From the NCBI GenBank assembly GCA_002869925.2, contig NEWT02000010.1, forward strand, positions 980 through 64,979: a stretch of DNA of 64,000 nucleotides. Direction: 5' to 3'. The translations under genes and the position numbers were made by a program. Shown piece by piece: positions 52,344 to 62,312 of the stretch; position 1 is the first letter of the stretch, and each line of letters opens with the position of its first letter. The notes below the pieces were generated by a model. The model was given only the letters and a program-made list of their open reading frames with translations. It was not told the origin of the DNA and did not search any database. Source of the DNA: Nitrospira sp. CG24A (lineage in GTDB: Bacteria > Nitrospirota > Nitrospiria > Nitrospirales > Nitrospiraceae).

Positions 52344-53435
52344 TTAGACGTTGAAGCGGAAGTAGACTATGTCGGCCTCTTTAATGATGTAATCCTTGCC
52401 TTCGAGGCGAAACAACCCCTTCTCCTTTACCTTCGCTTCCGACCCGCAGGACAATAGATCATCGTAATGATAGACTTCGGCGCGAATGAAGCCGCGCTCC
52501 ATGTCGGAGTGGATCTTGCCCGCCGCTTGGGGAGCTTTCATGTTTTTCGGAATGGGCCAGGCTCGCGATTCGATCTCTCCGGCAGTGAAGAAGGTCACGA
52601 TGTTCAGCAACTGGTAGGCCTCACGGGTCAGCCGGACAAGACCCGATTCTGTCAGCCCCATTTCCTTGAGAAAATCCAGTCGTTCACTTTCAGGCAACGT
52701 GGAGAGTTCGGCTTCGAGCTGGCCGCAGATCGTGACGACGCGCGCGCCGCGCTTGTCGGCGAACTCGCGAACCGCCTTTACCATCGCCTCGTCGGCGCCA
52801 GACTGCTCCGACACATTCGCCACGAAGAGCACCGGCTTCGCTGCCAACAATTGACATTCGTCGAGCACCAATCGTTCTTCTGGAGTGTAGGTCAGGTTGC
52901 CCAGCCATTCCCCCTTGTCGAGCAATCCGATGAGTTTGTCGATAAACGCCATCTCAAAGGCGGCCTTCTTATCGCCCGCTCGGACTTTCTTTTCCGTTTT
53001 TTGCTTCCGCCGATCGAGCGTGTCGAGGTCAGCCAACAGCAATTCGGTTTCAATGATGCCGATGTCACGGAGAGGGTTCACCGCTCCGCTGACGTGCACG
53101 ACGTCTGTTCCTTGAAAACAGCGGACGACATGGAGCAACGCGTCGACTTCTCGGATGTGGCCAAGAAACTGATTGCCGAGTCCCTCGCCCTTGCTTGCCC
53201 CTTCGACCAAACCAGCGATGTCGCGAACCTCCAGTGTGCTATAGGTCGTCTTCTTCGACTTAAAGAGGTCGGTGAGGACTCCGAGTCGCGGATCTGGTAC
53301 CAGGGCAATGCCGGTATTAGGGTCGACGGTCGCAAAGGGATAGTTGGCTGCCAGCGCACCGCTACCTGTGAGCGCGTTGAAGACGGTGGTCTTCCCCACG
53401 TTCGGGAGCCCAATCATGCCGCAACAGAGACCCAT
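52344..53435 (-). CDS. ychF: Redox-responsive ATPase/GTPase YchF (OLA1)
   Basis: 363 residues. GLPNVGKTTVFNALTGSG is the P-loop, DIAGLVEGASKGEGLGNQFL switch II, and the TGS-domain end is GKDYIIKEADIVYFRFNV. Binds ribosomes and hydrolyses ATP preferentially. CGGAGG upstream of the ATG. It ends the pilC-to-ychF series. Confidence 0.96.
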   Translation of the reverse strand: MGLCCGMIGLPNVGKTTVFNALTGSGALAANYPFATVDPNTGIALVPDPRLGVLTDLFKSKKTTYSTLEVRDIAGLVEGASKGEGLGNQFLGHIREVDALLHVVRCFQGTDVVHVSGAVNPLRDIGIIETELLLADLDTLDRRKQKTEKKVRAGDKKAAFEMAFIDKLIGLLDKGEWLGNLTYTPEERLVLDECQLLAAKPVLFVANVSEQSGADEAMVKAVREFADKRGARVVTICGQLEAELSTLPESERLDFLKEMGLTESGLVRLTREAYQLLNIVTFFTAGEIESRAWPIPKNMKAPQAAGKIHSDMERGFIRAEVYHYDDLLSCGSEAKVKEKGLFRLEGKDYIIKEADIVYFRFNV

Positions 53436-53445
53436 TGATTCCTCC

Positions 53446-53519
53446 GTGATGGGTGATGTGTGATCAGTGACGAGTCAGAACATTCTCGGATGCCAGACTC
53501 ATCACTCTTCACCCATCAC
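53446..53519. repeat. Inverted GTGATGGGTGA repeat
   Basis: 11-bp perfect arms GTGATGGGTGA (53446-53456) and TCACCCATCAC (53509-53519), with GAGTC/GACTC inside, between ychF and pth. The right arm overlaps the pth stop. It is GTGA-rich like the repeat at 37682. Confidence 0.6.
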
Positions 53520-54097
53520 TCTTCACTTTCCTCTCGCTCGCGCACATTAAACTCATTCATCGCTACGGCAACTCCCCGATGAATTAGACATTCTAACGCA
53601 TCAACCGCGCGATCGAGACAGGGATTCAAGACCTCAATCTCTTCTTTCGTGAACGCTTGCAACACATAATCCGCCGAATCCTGACGCGGCGCCGGTCGGC
53701 CGATTCCGATCTTCACCCGCACAAACTGTGGCGTCCCAACTGCATCGATGACTGACTTGATCCCATTATGTCCTCCATGCCCGCCGGCTTGTTTGATCCG
53801 GAGACGCCCTAGATCGAGATCGAGATCGTCATGGACGAGAATGAGATCATCCGCGGTGAGCGAGAATTCACGGAGTAGGCCTTTGAGCGGAGGGCCCGTG
53901 ATGTTCATCCAATCGAGGGTGCCGGCAAGTTCGAGAAGTTCCGACCCAAGCCGCCCCGATCCACGATGAGCCGGGCCGCGTCGGGCGAGATGGATGGACC
54001 ATCGAGCCGCGGCCCGCTCGATGACCCACATGCCGACGTTGTGGCGGGTTTGGGCATAGGCAGCGCCCGGATTGCCCAGCCCAACGATGAGACGCAA
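53516..54097 (-). CDS. pth: Peptidyl-tRNA hydrolase
   Basis: 193 residues starting with TTG (complement 54095-54097), 2 nt after the rplY stop; no ATG is available at the right place. LIVGLGNPGAAYAQTRHNVG carries the catalytic His, and LILVHDDLDLDLGRLRIKQ, GGHGGHNGIKS and VRVKIGIGRP are conserved segments. Recycles peptidyl-tRNA. Usual neighbours rplY and ychF. Confidence 0.95.
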   Translation of the reverse strand: MRLIVGLGNPGAAYAQTRHNVGMWVIERAAARWSIHLARRGPAHRGSGRLGSELLELAGTLDWMNITGPPLKGLLREFSLTADDLILVHDDLDLDLGRLRIKQAGGHGGHNGIKSVIDAVGTPQFVRVKIGIGRPAPRQDSADYVLQAFTKEEIEVLNPCLDRAVDALECLIHRGVAVAMNEFNVREREESEE

Positions 54098-54099
54098 CG

Positions 54100-54885
54100 T
54101 TATTTCTTCTTTTCAGCTTCTTTCTTCTCACCTTTGGGCGCGGATGCGCCCTTCTTGTCGCCGCCCTTCGCATCAGGAGCGGCAGCCGCCGCGCCGGCTT
54201 TCGCCGCATCACCACCCTCAGCGCCTTCACCCGCCACTTTACCCTTCGCCGCCACTTCAGGCTCTTTCCCGCCCTCTGGTGCAGCTGCACCGCCTGCAAG
54301 AAGCGATTCGAGCTTGGCTTCCGTCATCGGCGCGGCCACGCTCACAACCATTTGCTCAGGATCATCGAGATAACGGACCCCTTCACGCGCGGTCAGATCT
54401 TTGAGATGGAGGCCTTGTGCAATGGCAAGCCCTGAGGCATCGACTTCGATAAAGTCCGGCAACACTCCCGGCAGACACTCAATATGCAACTCGCGCATAT
54501 TGTGATGGAGAATACCGCCTTCTTTGACGCCGGCAGGTACCCCACCGGTTAAATGCAGGGGCACCTTCACGCGAATCGGCTTGTCCATAGAAATTTCAAA
54601 CAGATCCGCATGCAGTATATGTCCTTCAACCGGATCGACCTGGAAATCGCGTAACAAGGCAGTACGGTTCGGTTTCGATTTCGCACCGGTGAGGGTGAGT
54701 GACACGAGCGCAGCGCCACCAGCCTGTGCTTTTAAAATCTTGACGAGGCGATCTGGCTCAATGGTTAACAGCAGGCATTCGCCCTGCCCATACAACACGC
54801 CTGGGACCTTACCCTCACGCCGAAGTTGGCGCGCCGCACCCTTTCCCGTTTTCTCTCGCACTGTGACTGCTAGATCGAACTTCAT
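54100..54885 (-). CDS. rplY: Ribosomal protein L25/Ctc
   Basis: 261 residues, the long TL5/Ctc form. N-terminal L25 domain (REKTGKGAARQLRREGKVPG) binds 5S rRNA; a Ctc domain follows (~95-190, HIECLPGVLPDFIEVDASGL, GVRYLDDPEQMVVSVAAP). The last ~60 residues are Ala/Gly/Lys/Glu-rich and disordered. GGAGG before the ATG. Lies between prs and pth, a very common order. Confidence 0.96.
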   Translation of the reverse strand: MKFDLAVTVREKTGKGAARQLRREGKVPGVLYGQGECLLLTIEPDRLVKILKAQAGGAALVSLTLTGAKSKPNRTALLRDFQVDPVEGHILHADLFEISMDKPIRVKVPLHLTGGVPAGVKEGGILHHNMRELHIECLPGVLPDFIEVDASGLAIAQGLHLKDLTAREGVRYLDDPEQMVVSVAAPMTEAKLESLLAGGAAAPEGGKEPEVAAKGKVAGEGAEGGDAAKAGAAAAAPDAKGGDKKGASAPKGEKKEAEKKK

Positions 54886-54935
54886 GATAAACCTCCGTCC
54901 CCTTCTCGCTGATCTCTACGTGTCTCTGTCTCACA

Positions 54936-55877
54936 TTAGGCAAATAGTGAACTCACCGATTCATCTTCATGGATTCGCCTGATCGCCTCACCTAACAATG
55001 GCGCGACTGATAATTGATGCAACTTCGGACAGATCAGCTCTTTGCCCCGCAACGGAATAGAATTGGTCACGATCACTTGCTTCAGACAGGATTGCTGGAT
55101 CCGCTCCAATGCAGGCCCGGTCAGCACCGCGTGAGTACAGGCCGTCCACACTTCCCGAGCCCCTCGATCCATGCAGGCTTGCGCCCCCTTGACGATCGTG
55201 CCGGCCGTGTCGATCATGTCGTCAAGCAACAACGCACTCTTGCCCGCAACGTCACCGATGATGTTCATAATTTGCGTTTGATTCGGCCCTTCACGTCGCT
55301 TGTCGATAATCGCCAAGCTCGCTTCCAGCCGTTTTGCAAAAGCGCGAGCCCGCTCGACTCCACCGGCATCCGGCGAGACGACCACCAGATCGTCCACCTT
55401 TTTCTTGGTAATATAATCCAACAAGACGGGCAGTGCGTACAGATGGTCCACCGGCAAATTGAAGAACCCCTGGATCTGCCCGGCATGAAGATCCATGGTC
55501 AGCACCCGATCAGTACCCGCTGTGCTGATCAGATCGGCCACAAGCTTTGCTGAGATCGGCACACGTGGTTGATCCTTGCGATCCTGGCGAGCGTAGCCGA
55601 AATACGGGATGACCGCGGTGATGCGTTTGGCAGAGGATCGTTTCAGCGCATCGATGATAATCAACAACTCCATCAGGGAATCGTTGACCGGCTGGCAACT
55701 CGACTGCACAACGAACACATCGCCGCCACGAACATTTTCCTCGATCTTGACGCGAATCTCGCCGTCGCTGAATGACCCGACCGTCGCCTCCCCGAGCCTG
55801 GTCCCAAGGTAGACACAAATCTCATGGGCAAGGGCCGGATTCGCGTTGCCGGAAAATACCTGCAGCTCTCCGCTCAT
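54936..55877 (-). CDS. prs: Ribose-phosphate pyrophosphokinase
   Basis: 313 residues. [39 protein letters not shown] and the PRPP loop [16 protein letters not shown] are signatures. Makes PRPP from ribose 5-phosphate and ATP for nucleotide, His and Trp synthesis. TGAGG upstream of ATG. The 190-bp spacer to ispE shows no tRNA, although a tRNA-Gln often sits there in other bacteria. Confidence 0.96.
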   Translation of the reverse strand: MSGELQVFSGNANPALAHEICVYLGTRLGEATVGSFSDGEIRVKIEENVRGGDVFVVQSSCQPVNDSLMELLIIIDALKRSSAKRITAVIPYFGYARQDRKDQPRVPISAKLVADLISTAGTDRVLTMDLHAGQIQGFFNLPVDHLYALPVLLDYITKKKVDDLVVVSPDAGGVERARAFAKRLEASLAIIDKRREGPNQTQIMNIIGDVAGKSALLLDDMIDTAGTIVKGAQACMDRGAREVWTACTHAVLTGPALERIQQSCLKQVIVTNSIPLRGKELICPKLHQLSVAPLLGEAIRRIHEDESVSSLFA

Positions 55878-56066
55878 CGATTCCTCAGAGGGTCTCTTGA
55901 TGCACGTGCGTCACGTTCTGATTTCGTATCGGGTTCGTCTCGACGGCGGGCGTCGGTGGGCGTGATGGTCACCCGCCTACCTCTATTCGCTACGCGCTGT
56001 TGAGGGAGCCAACTAAGGGGTGTGACTCTAGCGGAATGTGCGAGGAGTTGTCAACCGAACTACAGC

Positions 56067-57008
56067 CTACGGTGATCGGTCGTACCGCCAGGCAAGCGGA
56101 CCTGAACAGGCGGGAATAGTGAATACGTTCGTGAACTTTTCACTCACGAACTGGGCATGGGCGCGACGTGCGCGCGCTTCGTCCACGAACACCCCGAACA
56201 CCGTCGCTCCACTTCCAGACAGTAGCGCGATCTCGGCACCGTGGGCCTGCAAGCTCTGTTTAATCTCTCGCAGTGTGCTATGCGCGGCAAAGACAGGCGC
56301 TTCAAAATCATTCTCTGCCGCAGCCATCAATTGAGCCCAACCCATCCGTGATTGTCGGTCGAGCTCCTGCTGGGCGCGCGATAGCGGCCTGACAGAGGTC
56401 CTCGTCGCAGCGAGTTCTTGATAGGCCCACTTGGTATTGACCTCAAACCCCGGGTTCACAAGCACGACCCATCGCGCCCCTTCAACGACGACCGGCCGAA
56501 CGGTTTCTCCCCGGCCCGTGACACAGGCGGCGGGGGCAAAAAGAAAGAATGGTACATCGCTCCCTAACGATTGTCCGACCTCTGCCATCTGCGCCGGAGA
56601 CCATTTGAGCTGCAACAAACAGTTCAATCCTATGATGGTGGCTGCCGCATCACTGCTTCCGCCCCCGAGCCCTGCTCCCATCGGAATGCGCTTTCGCAAT
56701 TCGATGTCTAGTCCAACCGCTTGCTGGGCCCGCGCCAATACTGCAGCCGCGGCCCGATACACGAGATTGCTCTGGTCTGTAGCCAGATCCGTTGCATCAC
56801 ATCGCAGCTGAATATCTTGTCGGTCAGCTCGCAACCTGATCTGGACTTCGTCGTCGAGGGCGACCGTCTGCATGACCGACCAGAGATTGTGGAAGCCGTC
56901 GGAGCGGCGGTCGAGGATGCGCAGGATCACGTTGACTTTGGCAGGGGCACACACAGTGATGCCGGAGGGGTTCTGCGGCAGATTAATCACGGCCTCCCTT
57001 GATCGCAT
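56067..57008 (-). CDS. ispE: 4-diphosphocytidyl-2-C-methyl-D-erythritol kinase
   Basis: 313 residues. GHMP kinase fold: CAPAKVNVILRILDRRSDGF at the start, PMGAGLGGGSSDAAAT as the ATP loop, and LSGSGATVFGVF at the end. Third phosphorylation step of the MEP isoprenoid pathway. Its ATG lies inside the end of the regulator gene (26-nt overlap), so translation is probably coupled. Confidence 0.94.
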   Translation of the reverse strand: MRSREAVINLPQNPSGITVCAPAKVNVILRILDRRSDGFHNLWSVMQTVALDDEVQIRLRADRQDIQLRCDATDLATDQSNLVYRAAAAVLARAQQAVGLDIELRKRIPMGAGLGGGSSDAAATIIGLNCLLQLKWSPAQMAEVGQSLGSDVPFFLFAPAACVTGRGETVRPVVVEGARWVVLVNPGFEVNTKWAYQELAATRTSVRPLSRAQQELDRQSRMGWAQLMAAAENDFEAPVFAAHSTLREIKQSLQAHGAEIALLSGSGATVFGVFVDEARARRAHAQFVSEKFTNVFTIPACSGPLAWRYDRSP

Positions 57009-58365
57009 ACTTCTCTAGTCGATAGCGAAAGGATCGCGTATTGAGCTTGAGAAGCCGTGCGGCCTTTTTCTTCACCCACATCGTCCGTTCGAGTGCCTTC
57101 AAAAGCAAATCCTTTTCAATCCCGTCAATAAGCCCCTCCAAATCCAACCCGTCTTCGGGCAAGTCGGTAGGAACACCCTGCTGCTGAGGAGACAGGACTC
57201 GATGAAGCCAACCGCGAATGTCGTCGTCTGAGACGGGGGTACCGGCGGAAAACGTGACGACACGTTCCATCAAGTTTTCAAGCTCGCGCACGTTGCCTCG
57301 CCACTCATGTCCCAACAAGACATGCATCGCCTCCGATGTCAAGACAGGAACCGCCTTGCCGCCATCCTGGGAAAACTTCTCGAGGAAATGCTTCACAAGA
57401 AGCGGGATGTCTCCCGTCCGAAGCCGCAATGGTGGAAGCCGAATCGGAATCACATCCAAGCGGTAGTACAAATCCTCTCGGAATGAGCCGTCAGCCACGG
57501 ACTTTTCAAGATCCTTATTGGTCGCGGCGACAATGCGCACATCGACCTTGACATCCTGATTGCCGCCCACACGACGGAACTCACGTTCCTGAATCACGCG
57601 CAGCAGCTTGACCTGAATCGTGGGAGTTGTATCGCCGATTTCATCCAAAAAGATCGTGCCGCCGTTGGCAACTTCAAATAACCCTGCTTTATTGGCCATC
57701 GCGCCGGTAAAAGACCCCTTCATGTGCCCGAAGAGTTCACTTTCAAGCAATGTTTCCGGGACGGCACTGCAATTCACCGCCACAAAGGGCATCGAGCTCC
57801 TGGCACTATTATAATGAATCGCCCGTGCCACCAACTCTTTACCCGTTCCGCTCTCCCCACATATCAGCACATTGCTCTTGGCGTCCGCGACTTTGCGGAC
57901 CACGTCGAACACTTTCTGCATGCCTTCACTCTGCCCGACGAGCTGCGCGAACGACGACTGGCTCGCCATTTCACGCTTTAAGAGAATATTCTCTGCCGAA
58001 AGACGTCGCTTTTCTAAGGCATTGCGGATGATCAGCTGCACTTCATCGACCTGGAACGGCTTGGTCAGATAGTCGTACGCGCCCTGTTTCATGGCATCGA
58101 CCGCCGAGTCGGCGGTCGCAAATGCCGTGACCACGAGAACCACGGTTTCAGGAGAAGAAGATTTCACCGCCTTCAAGACCGCCATGCCGTCGGCTTTGGG
58201 CATACGGAGGTCCGTGATGACGAGATCGAAGATTTCTTTCCCGACATGACCGATGGCTTCTTCACCATCTGATGCTTCGGTTACGGCATAGCCCGCACGT
58301 TTGAGCATAATGCTCATGACTTCACGCAACCCCCGCTCATCATCGACAACTAGGATCTTTTCCAC
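56983..58365 (-). CDS. PilR-like NtrC-family sigma-54 response regulator
   Basis: 460 residues. Receiver with VVDDERGLREVM and phospho-acceptor Asp in LVITDLRMPKADG (~53), AAA+ domain with Walker A GESGTGKE (~168), ELFGHMKGSFTGA loop and Walker B GGTIFLDEIGD, and a Fis-type HTH at the C terminus (KKKAARLLKLNTRSFRYRLE). It overlaps the kinase gene's end by 16 nt. Neighbour pilC and the partner kinase suggest control of type IV pilus genes, as PilR does; specificity inferred. Confidence 0.93.
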   Translation of the reverse strand: MEKILVVDDERGLREVMSIMLKRAGYAVTEASDGEEAIGHVGKEIFDLVITDLRMPKADGMAVLKAVKSSSPETVVLVVTAFATADSAVDAMKQGAYDYLTKPFQVDEVQLIIRNALEKRRLSAENILLKREMASQSSFAQLVGQSEGMQKVFDVVRKVADAKSNVLICGESGTGKELVARAIHYNSARSSMPFVAVNCSAVPETLLESELFGHMKGSFTGAMANKAGLFEVANGGTIFLDEIGDTTPTIQVKLLRVIQEREFRRVGGNQDVKVDVRIVAATNKDLEKSVADGSFREDLYYRLDVIPIRLPPLRLRTGDIPLLVKHFLEKFSQDGGKAVPVLTSEAMHVLLGHEWRGNVRELENLMERVVTFSAGTPVSDDDIRGWLHRVLSPQQQGVPTDLPEDGLDLEGLIDGIEKDLLLKALERTMWVKKKAARLLKLNTRSFRYRLEKYAIKGGRD

Positions 58366-60110
58366 GGTGTCCGCCCCTCATGCCATAACCGTACTCCGGC
58401 CCCCCCGGAACACGGCATACATACGACAAACCGTGAGCCTTGATGCTCCCGGCTTTCGACCTTGATCCACCCCCCGTGCAAATCGACAATTCGATGCACG
58501 GCGGCGAGACCCAATCCTGAGCCTTCTTTCTTCGTGGTGAAAAACGGAAGAAATATTTTGTCTAAATTCTGTGCCGGAATACCTTCCCCTGTGTCTTGAA
58601 ATGCCACTTCGATCACGTCGCCCTTACGGCCGCCGGCATCGACATGGCGACAGCTCGTCGAGATCGTCAACTGTCCACCATCCGGCATCGCCTCACACGC
58701 GTTCGTCGCCATATTCCAGAAAACCTGCCGGAGCTGATCTTGATCGACTAAGGCCAAGAGCGTCCCGGTCGCCAACGACGTGACAATCTTAATCTTGGAA
58801 CGTGTTCGCGCTTCATGTTGAACGAGATCGAGCGTCTCGGCAAGTACTTTGTTAAGATCATGCTCTGCAAGATTGAGCGCCGGAGGACGTGCATACTGAA
58901 GGAATTCAGTAATAATATTGTCGAGCCTGGTGGCCTCCCGAATCGCAATGTCCATCAACCGGCGATTGGTTTCGTCTTCCACGGCATCTTTTCGCAGCAT
59001 TTGCATCGCGCCGGCCAACGCACCTAATGGATTCCGAATCTCATGGGCCATCCCGGCAGACATTTCACCAAGACTCGCCAGCCATTCCTTGCGCCGCATC
59101 TCCTCTTCAAGCTCCCGAATCTCCGTCAAGTCTTTGAACACACCAACCAGCCCTGTCTGCTTCCCCTGCTCGTGTAATGGGGAAAGGGTCATTCCGAGAA
59201 TCAAACGGTTCCCATCTGCCCGCTTACATTCCACTTCAAATCGGGTTGTCGCCGACAGGGTGCTATTCAATTGCTCGTCTGATTGCTGGTGAGGGTGCCA
59301 GTTGAAGACCTCGCGCCACTGACGCCCGGACACGTGAGCGATCGTGTACCCGATCGCTTCCTGTGCCGCCGGATTGAAGGACGTAATGCACCCGGTAGCA
59401 TCGGCTGTAAACACGCCGCTGCTGATGCTATGAACAATATTCTCATGGAAGGCTTGGAGACGGGTCAGTCCCTGCTCCTTTTCTCGCAGCGATTGATCCG
59501 CCTGCTGAAGCTGCTCAGCGAGGGTCCCACCCAGGATTCCCACGACAAGAATGGCCAGCGCATAGACGCCGAAGGTCTGGAACGTTTCAGGCACCGTCAG
59601 CCGACTCGGTGGCAGCCACCCCCACCCGCCGATGAGGCCATGCAACTGAATGTTCGTTAAGAGCCCGAACAGAATAATGCAGAAACAGGCGGTAAGTAGC
59701 CCCACTCGTCGGCGGGGAACAAGACTAGCCACTGCCACCGTCATGACATACAGGACCGCAAAGGGACTCTCGATCCCTCCTGTCCTGGCAACCAACATCG
59801 TCTCAAGGAGGAAATCGATACCTACTTGTATCCAGAAAAGTATGGTGAGAGCCGTTGAGGAGGTAAGCACACGGAGTAAAATGGCGGAAGGAATCGTGAG
59901 AGCGTAGGTGGCAATAATCAAGACGTAGAATGTTTCGATCCACACGCCCTTCGCAACTTGAAAGGCGAGGGACAGACCGAGCATCAAGGTCACGAAGGCC
60001 ATCCGGAGCCCCATGATCCAGTACAGTCTTGTTCGGAGATCATTCATGATTGGAAGACCACTGGGTAAGAAGGAAGTCGGCGGGGCATGAAGAGAGGGTA
60101 TCTTATTCAT
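58350..60110 (-). CDS. PilS-like sensor histidine kinase
   Basis: 586 residues. About six membrane segments in the first ~200 residues (MAFVTLMLGLSLAFQ onward), a linker coiled coil (LAEQLQQADQSLREKEQGL), a PAS domain ~230-340 (SISSGVFTADATGCITSFNP), HisKA with His in GEMSAGMAHEIRNPLGALAG, and HATPase ending GSGLGLAAVHRIVDLHGG. Architecture matches PilS. ATG preceded by GAGGAG at short spacing. Upstream of its response regulator partner and downstream of pilC. Confidence 0.92.
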   Translation of the reverse strand: MNKIPSLHAPPTSFLPSGLPIMNDLRTRLYWIMGLRMAFVTLMLGLSLAFQVAKGVWIETFYVLIIATYALTIPSAILLRVLTSSTALTILFWIQVGIDFLLETMLVARTGGIESPFAVLYVMTVAVASLVPRRRVGLLTACFCIILFGLLTNIQLHGLIGGWGWLPPSRLTVPETFQTFGVYALAILVVGILGGTLAEQLQQADQSLREKEQGLTRLQAFHENIVHSISSGVFTADATGCITSFNPAAQEAIGYTIAHVSGRQWREVFNWHPHQQSDEQLNSTLSATTRFEVECKRADGNRLILGMTLSPLHEQGKQTGLVGVFKDLTEIRELEEEMRRKEWLASLGEMSAGMAHEIRNPLGALAGAMQMLRKDAVEDETNRRLMDIAIREATRLDNIITEFLQYARPPALNLAEHDLNKVLAETLDLVQHEARTRSKIKIVTSLATGTLLALVDQDQLRQVFWNMATNACEAMPDGGQLTISTSCRHVDAGGRKGDVIEVAFQDTGEGIPAQNLDKIFLPFFTTKKEGSGLGLAAVHRIVDLHGGWIKVESREHQGSRFVVCMPCSGGAGVRLWHEGRTPWKRS

Positions 60111-60250
60111 TCTCCTCGGATTTGGAGCCTAAGACCCTGTCATGGCCCATGCGACGGAATGCCGCATGGTGTGGTCGGAAAGAAGGCACAGAGCCTCATG
60201 CTGGACACGAGGCCCCAACTTCGTGAGAGGAACAGACTGAACGTTGTCCT

Positions 60251-61474
60251 CTACCCGATGGCATCAGACATTTTGAAGATTGGGAGATACATTGCGATCA
60301 CAATAAATCCGATCACAACTCCCAGGAACACCATCATGATGGGTTCCAGCAACGACGTGAGCGAGGCAACCGCCTGATCAACTTCGTCCTCGTAAAAATC
60401 TGCAATTTTCCCCAACATCGCGTCCAGCGCGCCCGTTGACTCCCCGACAGCAATCATATGCGTGACCATTTTCGGGAAAACCCCGCTTGCAGCCAATGGA
60501 TCGGCGATGGTCTTTCCGCCACTGATACTGGCACGCGCATTGATCAACGTCTCTTCAATCACCTTGTTGCCCGCCGTCTTTGCACAGATGGTCATCCCGT
60601 CAAGAAGAGGCACTCCACTCGCAAGCAGGGTTCCAAGAGTCCGTGTAAACTTAGCGACCGAGGCCTTCCTGATAAGGTCCCCAAACACCGGCGTTTTGAG
60701 AAGGAGCTTGTCGATAGCCTTTCGTCCTTGGACGGTCGCATAGTATTTCTTGACACCGAAGATGATTGCCGCAAGGCTCCCGAATATCACGTACCAATAG
60801 GACGTGAACGCATTGCTGATATCAATAACCAACTGCGTAGGACCCGGCAGCGCGACCTTCCCCCCGGACAATTCAAGGAACATTTTTGCGAAGATCGGAA
60901 TAACCCAAATCATTAAGACGCTGATCACCACCACCGCAACACCCATAATCGCAGCAGGATAGATCATGGCAGACTTGACCTGCCCTTTCAGCTTCATCGC
61001 TTTCTCGATGTATTTGGCGAGACGCGTCAAGATCGTATCGAGCAAGCCACCCACCTCGCCCGCATGGACCAAGTTCACGTACAAATCGTCGAATACTTTA
61101 GGGTGGCGACGTAACGCATCCGAAAAAGTCGAACCGGCCTCTACCTGCGTCTTCACTTCCCCGATAGTCTCCCGCAGCACCTTGTTTTCAGACTGGGTCG
61201 AGAGGATTTCGAGACACTGCACCAAGGGCAGACCGGCATTAATCATCGTCCCGAATTGTCGTGTAAATACAACCAGATCTTTATCCGTAAGGCCGGACCC
61301 AAAACTAAGGTTGACCTTGAATCCACCAACGCCACTCTTCTTTTCTTCAAGGCTCGTGACGACGACGCTTTGCTTACGCAGTTGATCCACCGCCTCATCT
61401 CGGGTTTTTGCACTCAGCTCGCCCTTCTTGACGGCACCCGATCTGGTTCGTCCGACATACGCAAAGGTAGCCAT
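60251..61474 (-). CDS. pilC: Type IV pilus inner-membrane platform protein PilC
   Basis: 407 residues. Starts MATFAYVGRTRSGAVKKGEL, then two GspF/PilC repeats, each with FTRQFGTMINAGLPLVQCLE-like and KFTRTLGTLLASGVPLLDGM segments, and three membrane helices (e.g. AAIMGVAVVVISVLMIWVIP; the last near MMVFLGVVIGFIVIAMYLPI). Complete. Platform protein that the pilus ATPases act on. No pilB/pilT/pilA in the window. Confidence 0.95.
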   Translation of the reverse strand: MATFAYVGRTRSGAVKKGELSAKTRDEAVDQLRKQSVVVTSLEEKKSGVGGFKVNLSFGSGLTDKDLVVFTRQFGTMINAGLPLVQCLEILSTQSENKVLRETIGEVKTQVEAGSTFSDALRRHPKVFDDLYVNLVHAGEVGGLLDTILTRLAKYIEKAMKLKGQVKSAMIYPAAIMGVAVVVISVLMIWVIPIFAKMFLELSGGKVALPGPTQLVIDISNAFTSYWYVIFGSLAAIIFGVKKYYATVQGRKAIDKLLLKTPVFGDLIRKASVAKFTRTLGTLLASGVPLLDGMTICAKTAGNKVIEETLINARASISGGKTIADPLAASGVFPKMVTHMIAVGESTGALDAMLGKIADFYEDEVDQAVASLTSLLEPIMMVFLGVVIGFIVIAMYLPIFKMSDAIG

Positions 61475-61630
61475 ACGCAACACTCACCCTTCGATGTGGC
61501 CATGTACTTGGCCGGTTGTAGATTGACGGGAATATCTATCGGCGAGTCTACTGGCGACCTCAAAACCTGTCAAACAAATGCACAATCTCTGCGCGGTAGA
61601 CAGGCATACAGGTTGACGTCACGGAAAGCC

Positions 61631-62167
61631 CTAGCTCCTGATTGCACTCGTCTGCCGAATACCTCGATAGAGATAATGCAACCCGGACAATAACGTGAAG
61701 GAGACCATACCGAACAACAGCGGCAGGATATTGGCGAGATCGATGTGACGGGAGCTGAGAAAGATGACCATCACAACATAAGCCAGCTGAAGAAACGTTG
61801 TGCCCTTGCCCAAGAAGGTGGGAGTAAGATCCACGCGATACTCTGTGAAATGCGCCACCGCCGTCCCCATGAGCAAGATGACGTCCCGGCTGGCCACAAG
61901 GATGGTGACCCACAACGGAATCAAATGAATCAGCGAAAGGGTGATGAACCCGGAGGTGAGCAGCAGCTTATCGGCTAAAGGGTCTAACACCGCGCCAAGC
62001 CGAGTATGCTGATTCTTCATACGGGCGATCAGCCCATCAAGCGCATCTGTAAGCCCAGCCACAAGAAGCACAATGAGTGCTTGATCGAATCTGCCGTAGA
62101 TCAACAGCCCGATGTAGCACGGAATCAGGAGAATACGGAGGATGGTCAAGCTGTTGGGGATATTCAT
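61631..62167 (-). CDS. pgsA: CDP-diacylglycerol-glycerol-3-phosphate 3-phosphatidyltransferase
   Basis: 178 residues. MNIPNSLTILRILLIPCYI leads a multi-pass membrane protein. The CDP-alcohol phosphatidyltransferase motif is present as DALDGLIARMKN followed by GAVLDPLADK. Makes phosphatidylglycerol phosphate. No strong ribosome site visible. Sits upstream of pilC with a ~155-bp gap. Confidence 0.93.
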   Translation of the reverse strand: MNIPNSLTILRILLIPCYIGLLIYGRFDQALIVLLVAGLTDALDGLIARMKNQHTRLGAVLDPLADKLLLTSGFITLSLIHLIPLWVTILVASRDVILLMGTAVAHFTEYRVDLTPTFLGKGTTFLQLAYVVMVIFLSSRHIDLANILPLLFGMVSFTLLSGLHYLYRGIRQTSAIRS

Positions 62168-62237
62168 ATCTTTAAGGACATCGCGGCGACGACAGCGGGG
62201 GGAGATGATAGGAGGGCGCTACACGGTTGTCAACGGC

Positions 62238-62266
62238 TTGCGGCCGGCGCGGCCCCACCCTATAAT
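62238..62266 (+). promoter_or_regulatory. Promoter of the small unknown gene at 62313
   Basis: TTGCGG, exactly 17 nt, consensus TATAAT. The transcript would start around 62273 and leave a ~40-nt leader. One of the best promoter matches in the window. Confidence 0.65.
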
Positions 62267-62312
62267 CAATCCCTGGGCTCTATTATTTCGTGTGACTGCG
62301 ATGGAGGGCATG

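Noticed and set aside
55878-56066. tRNA-Gln between ispE and prs
   Set aside because: This gap often holds one in other bacteria, but no cloverleaf could be drawn here on either strand.
57000-58365. GSFTGA instead of GAFTGA in the sigma-54 activator as an inactivating change
   Set aside because: Ser at this position also occurs in PilR-type activators as far as I recall, so it is not evidence of loss of function.
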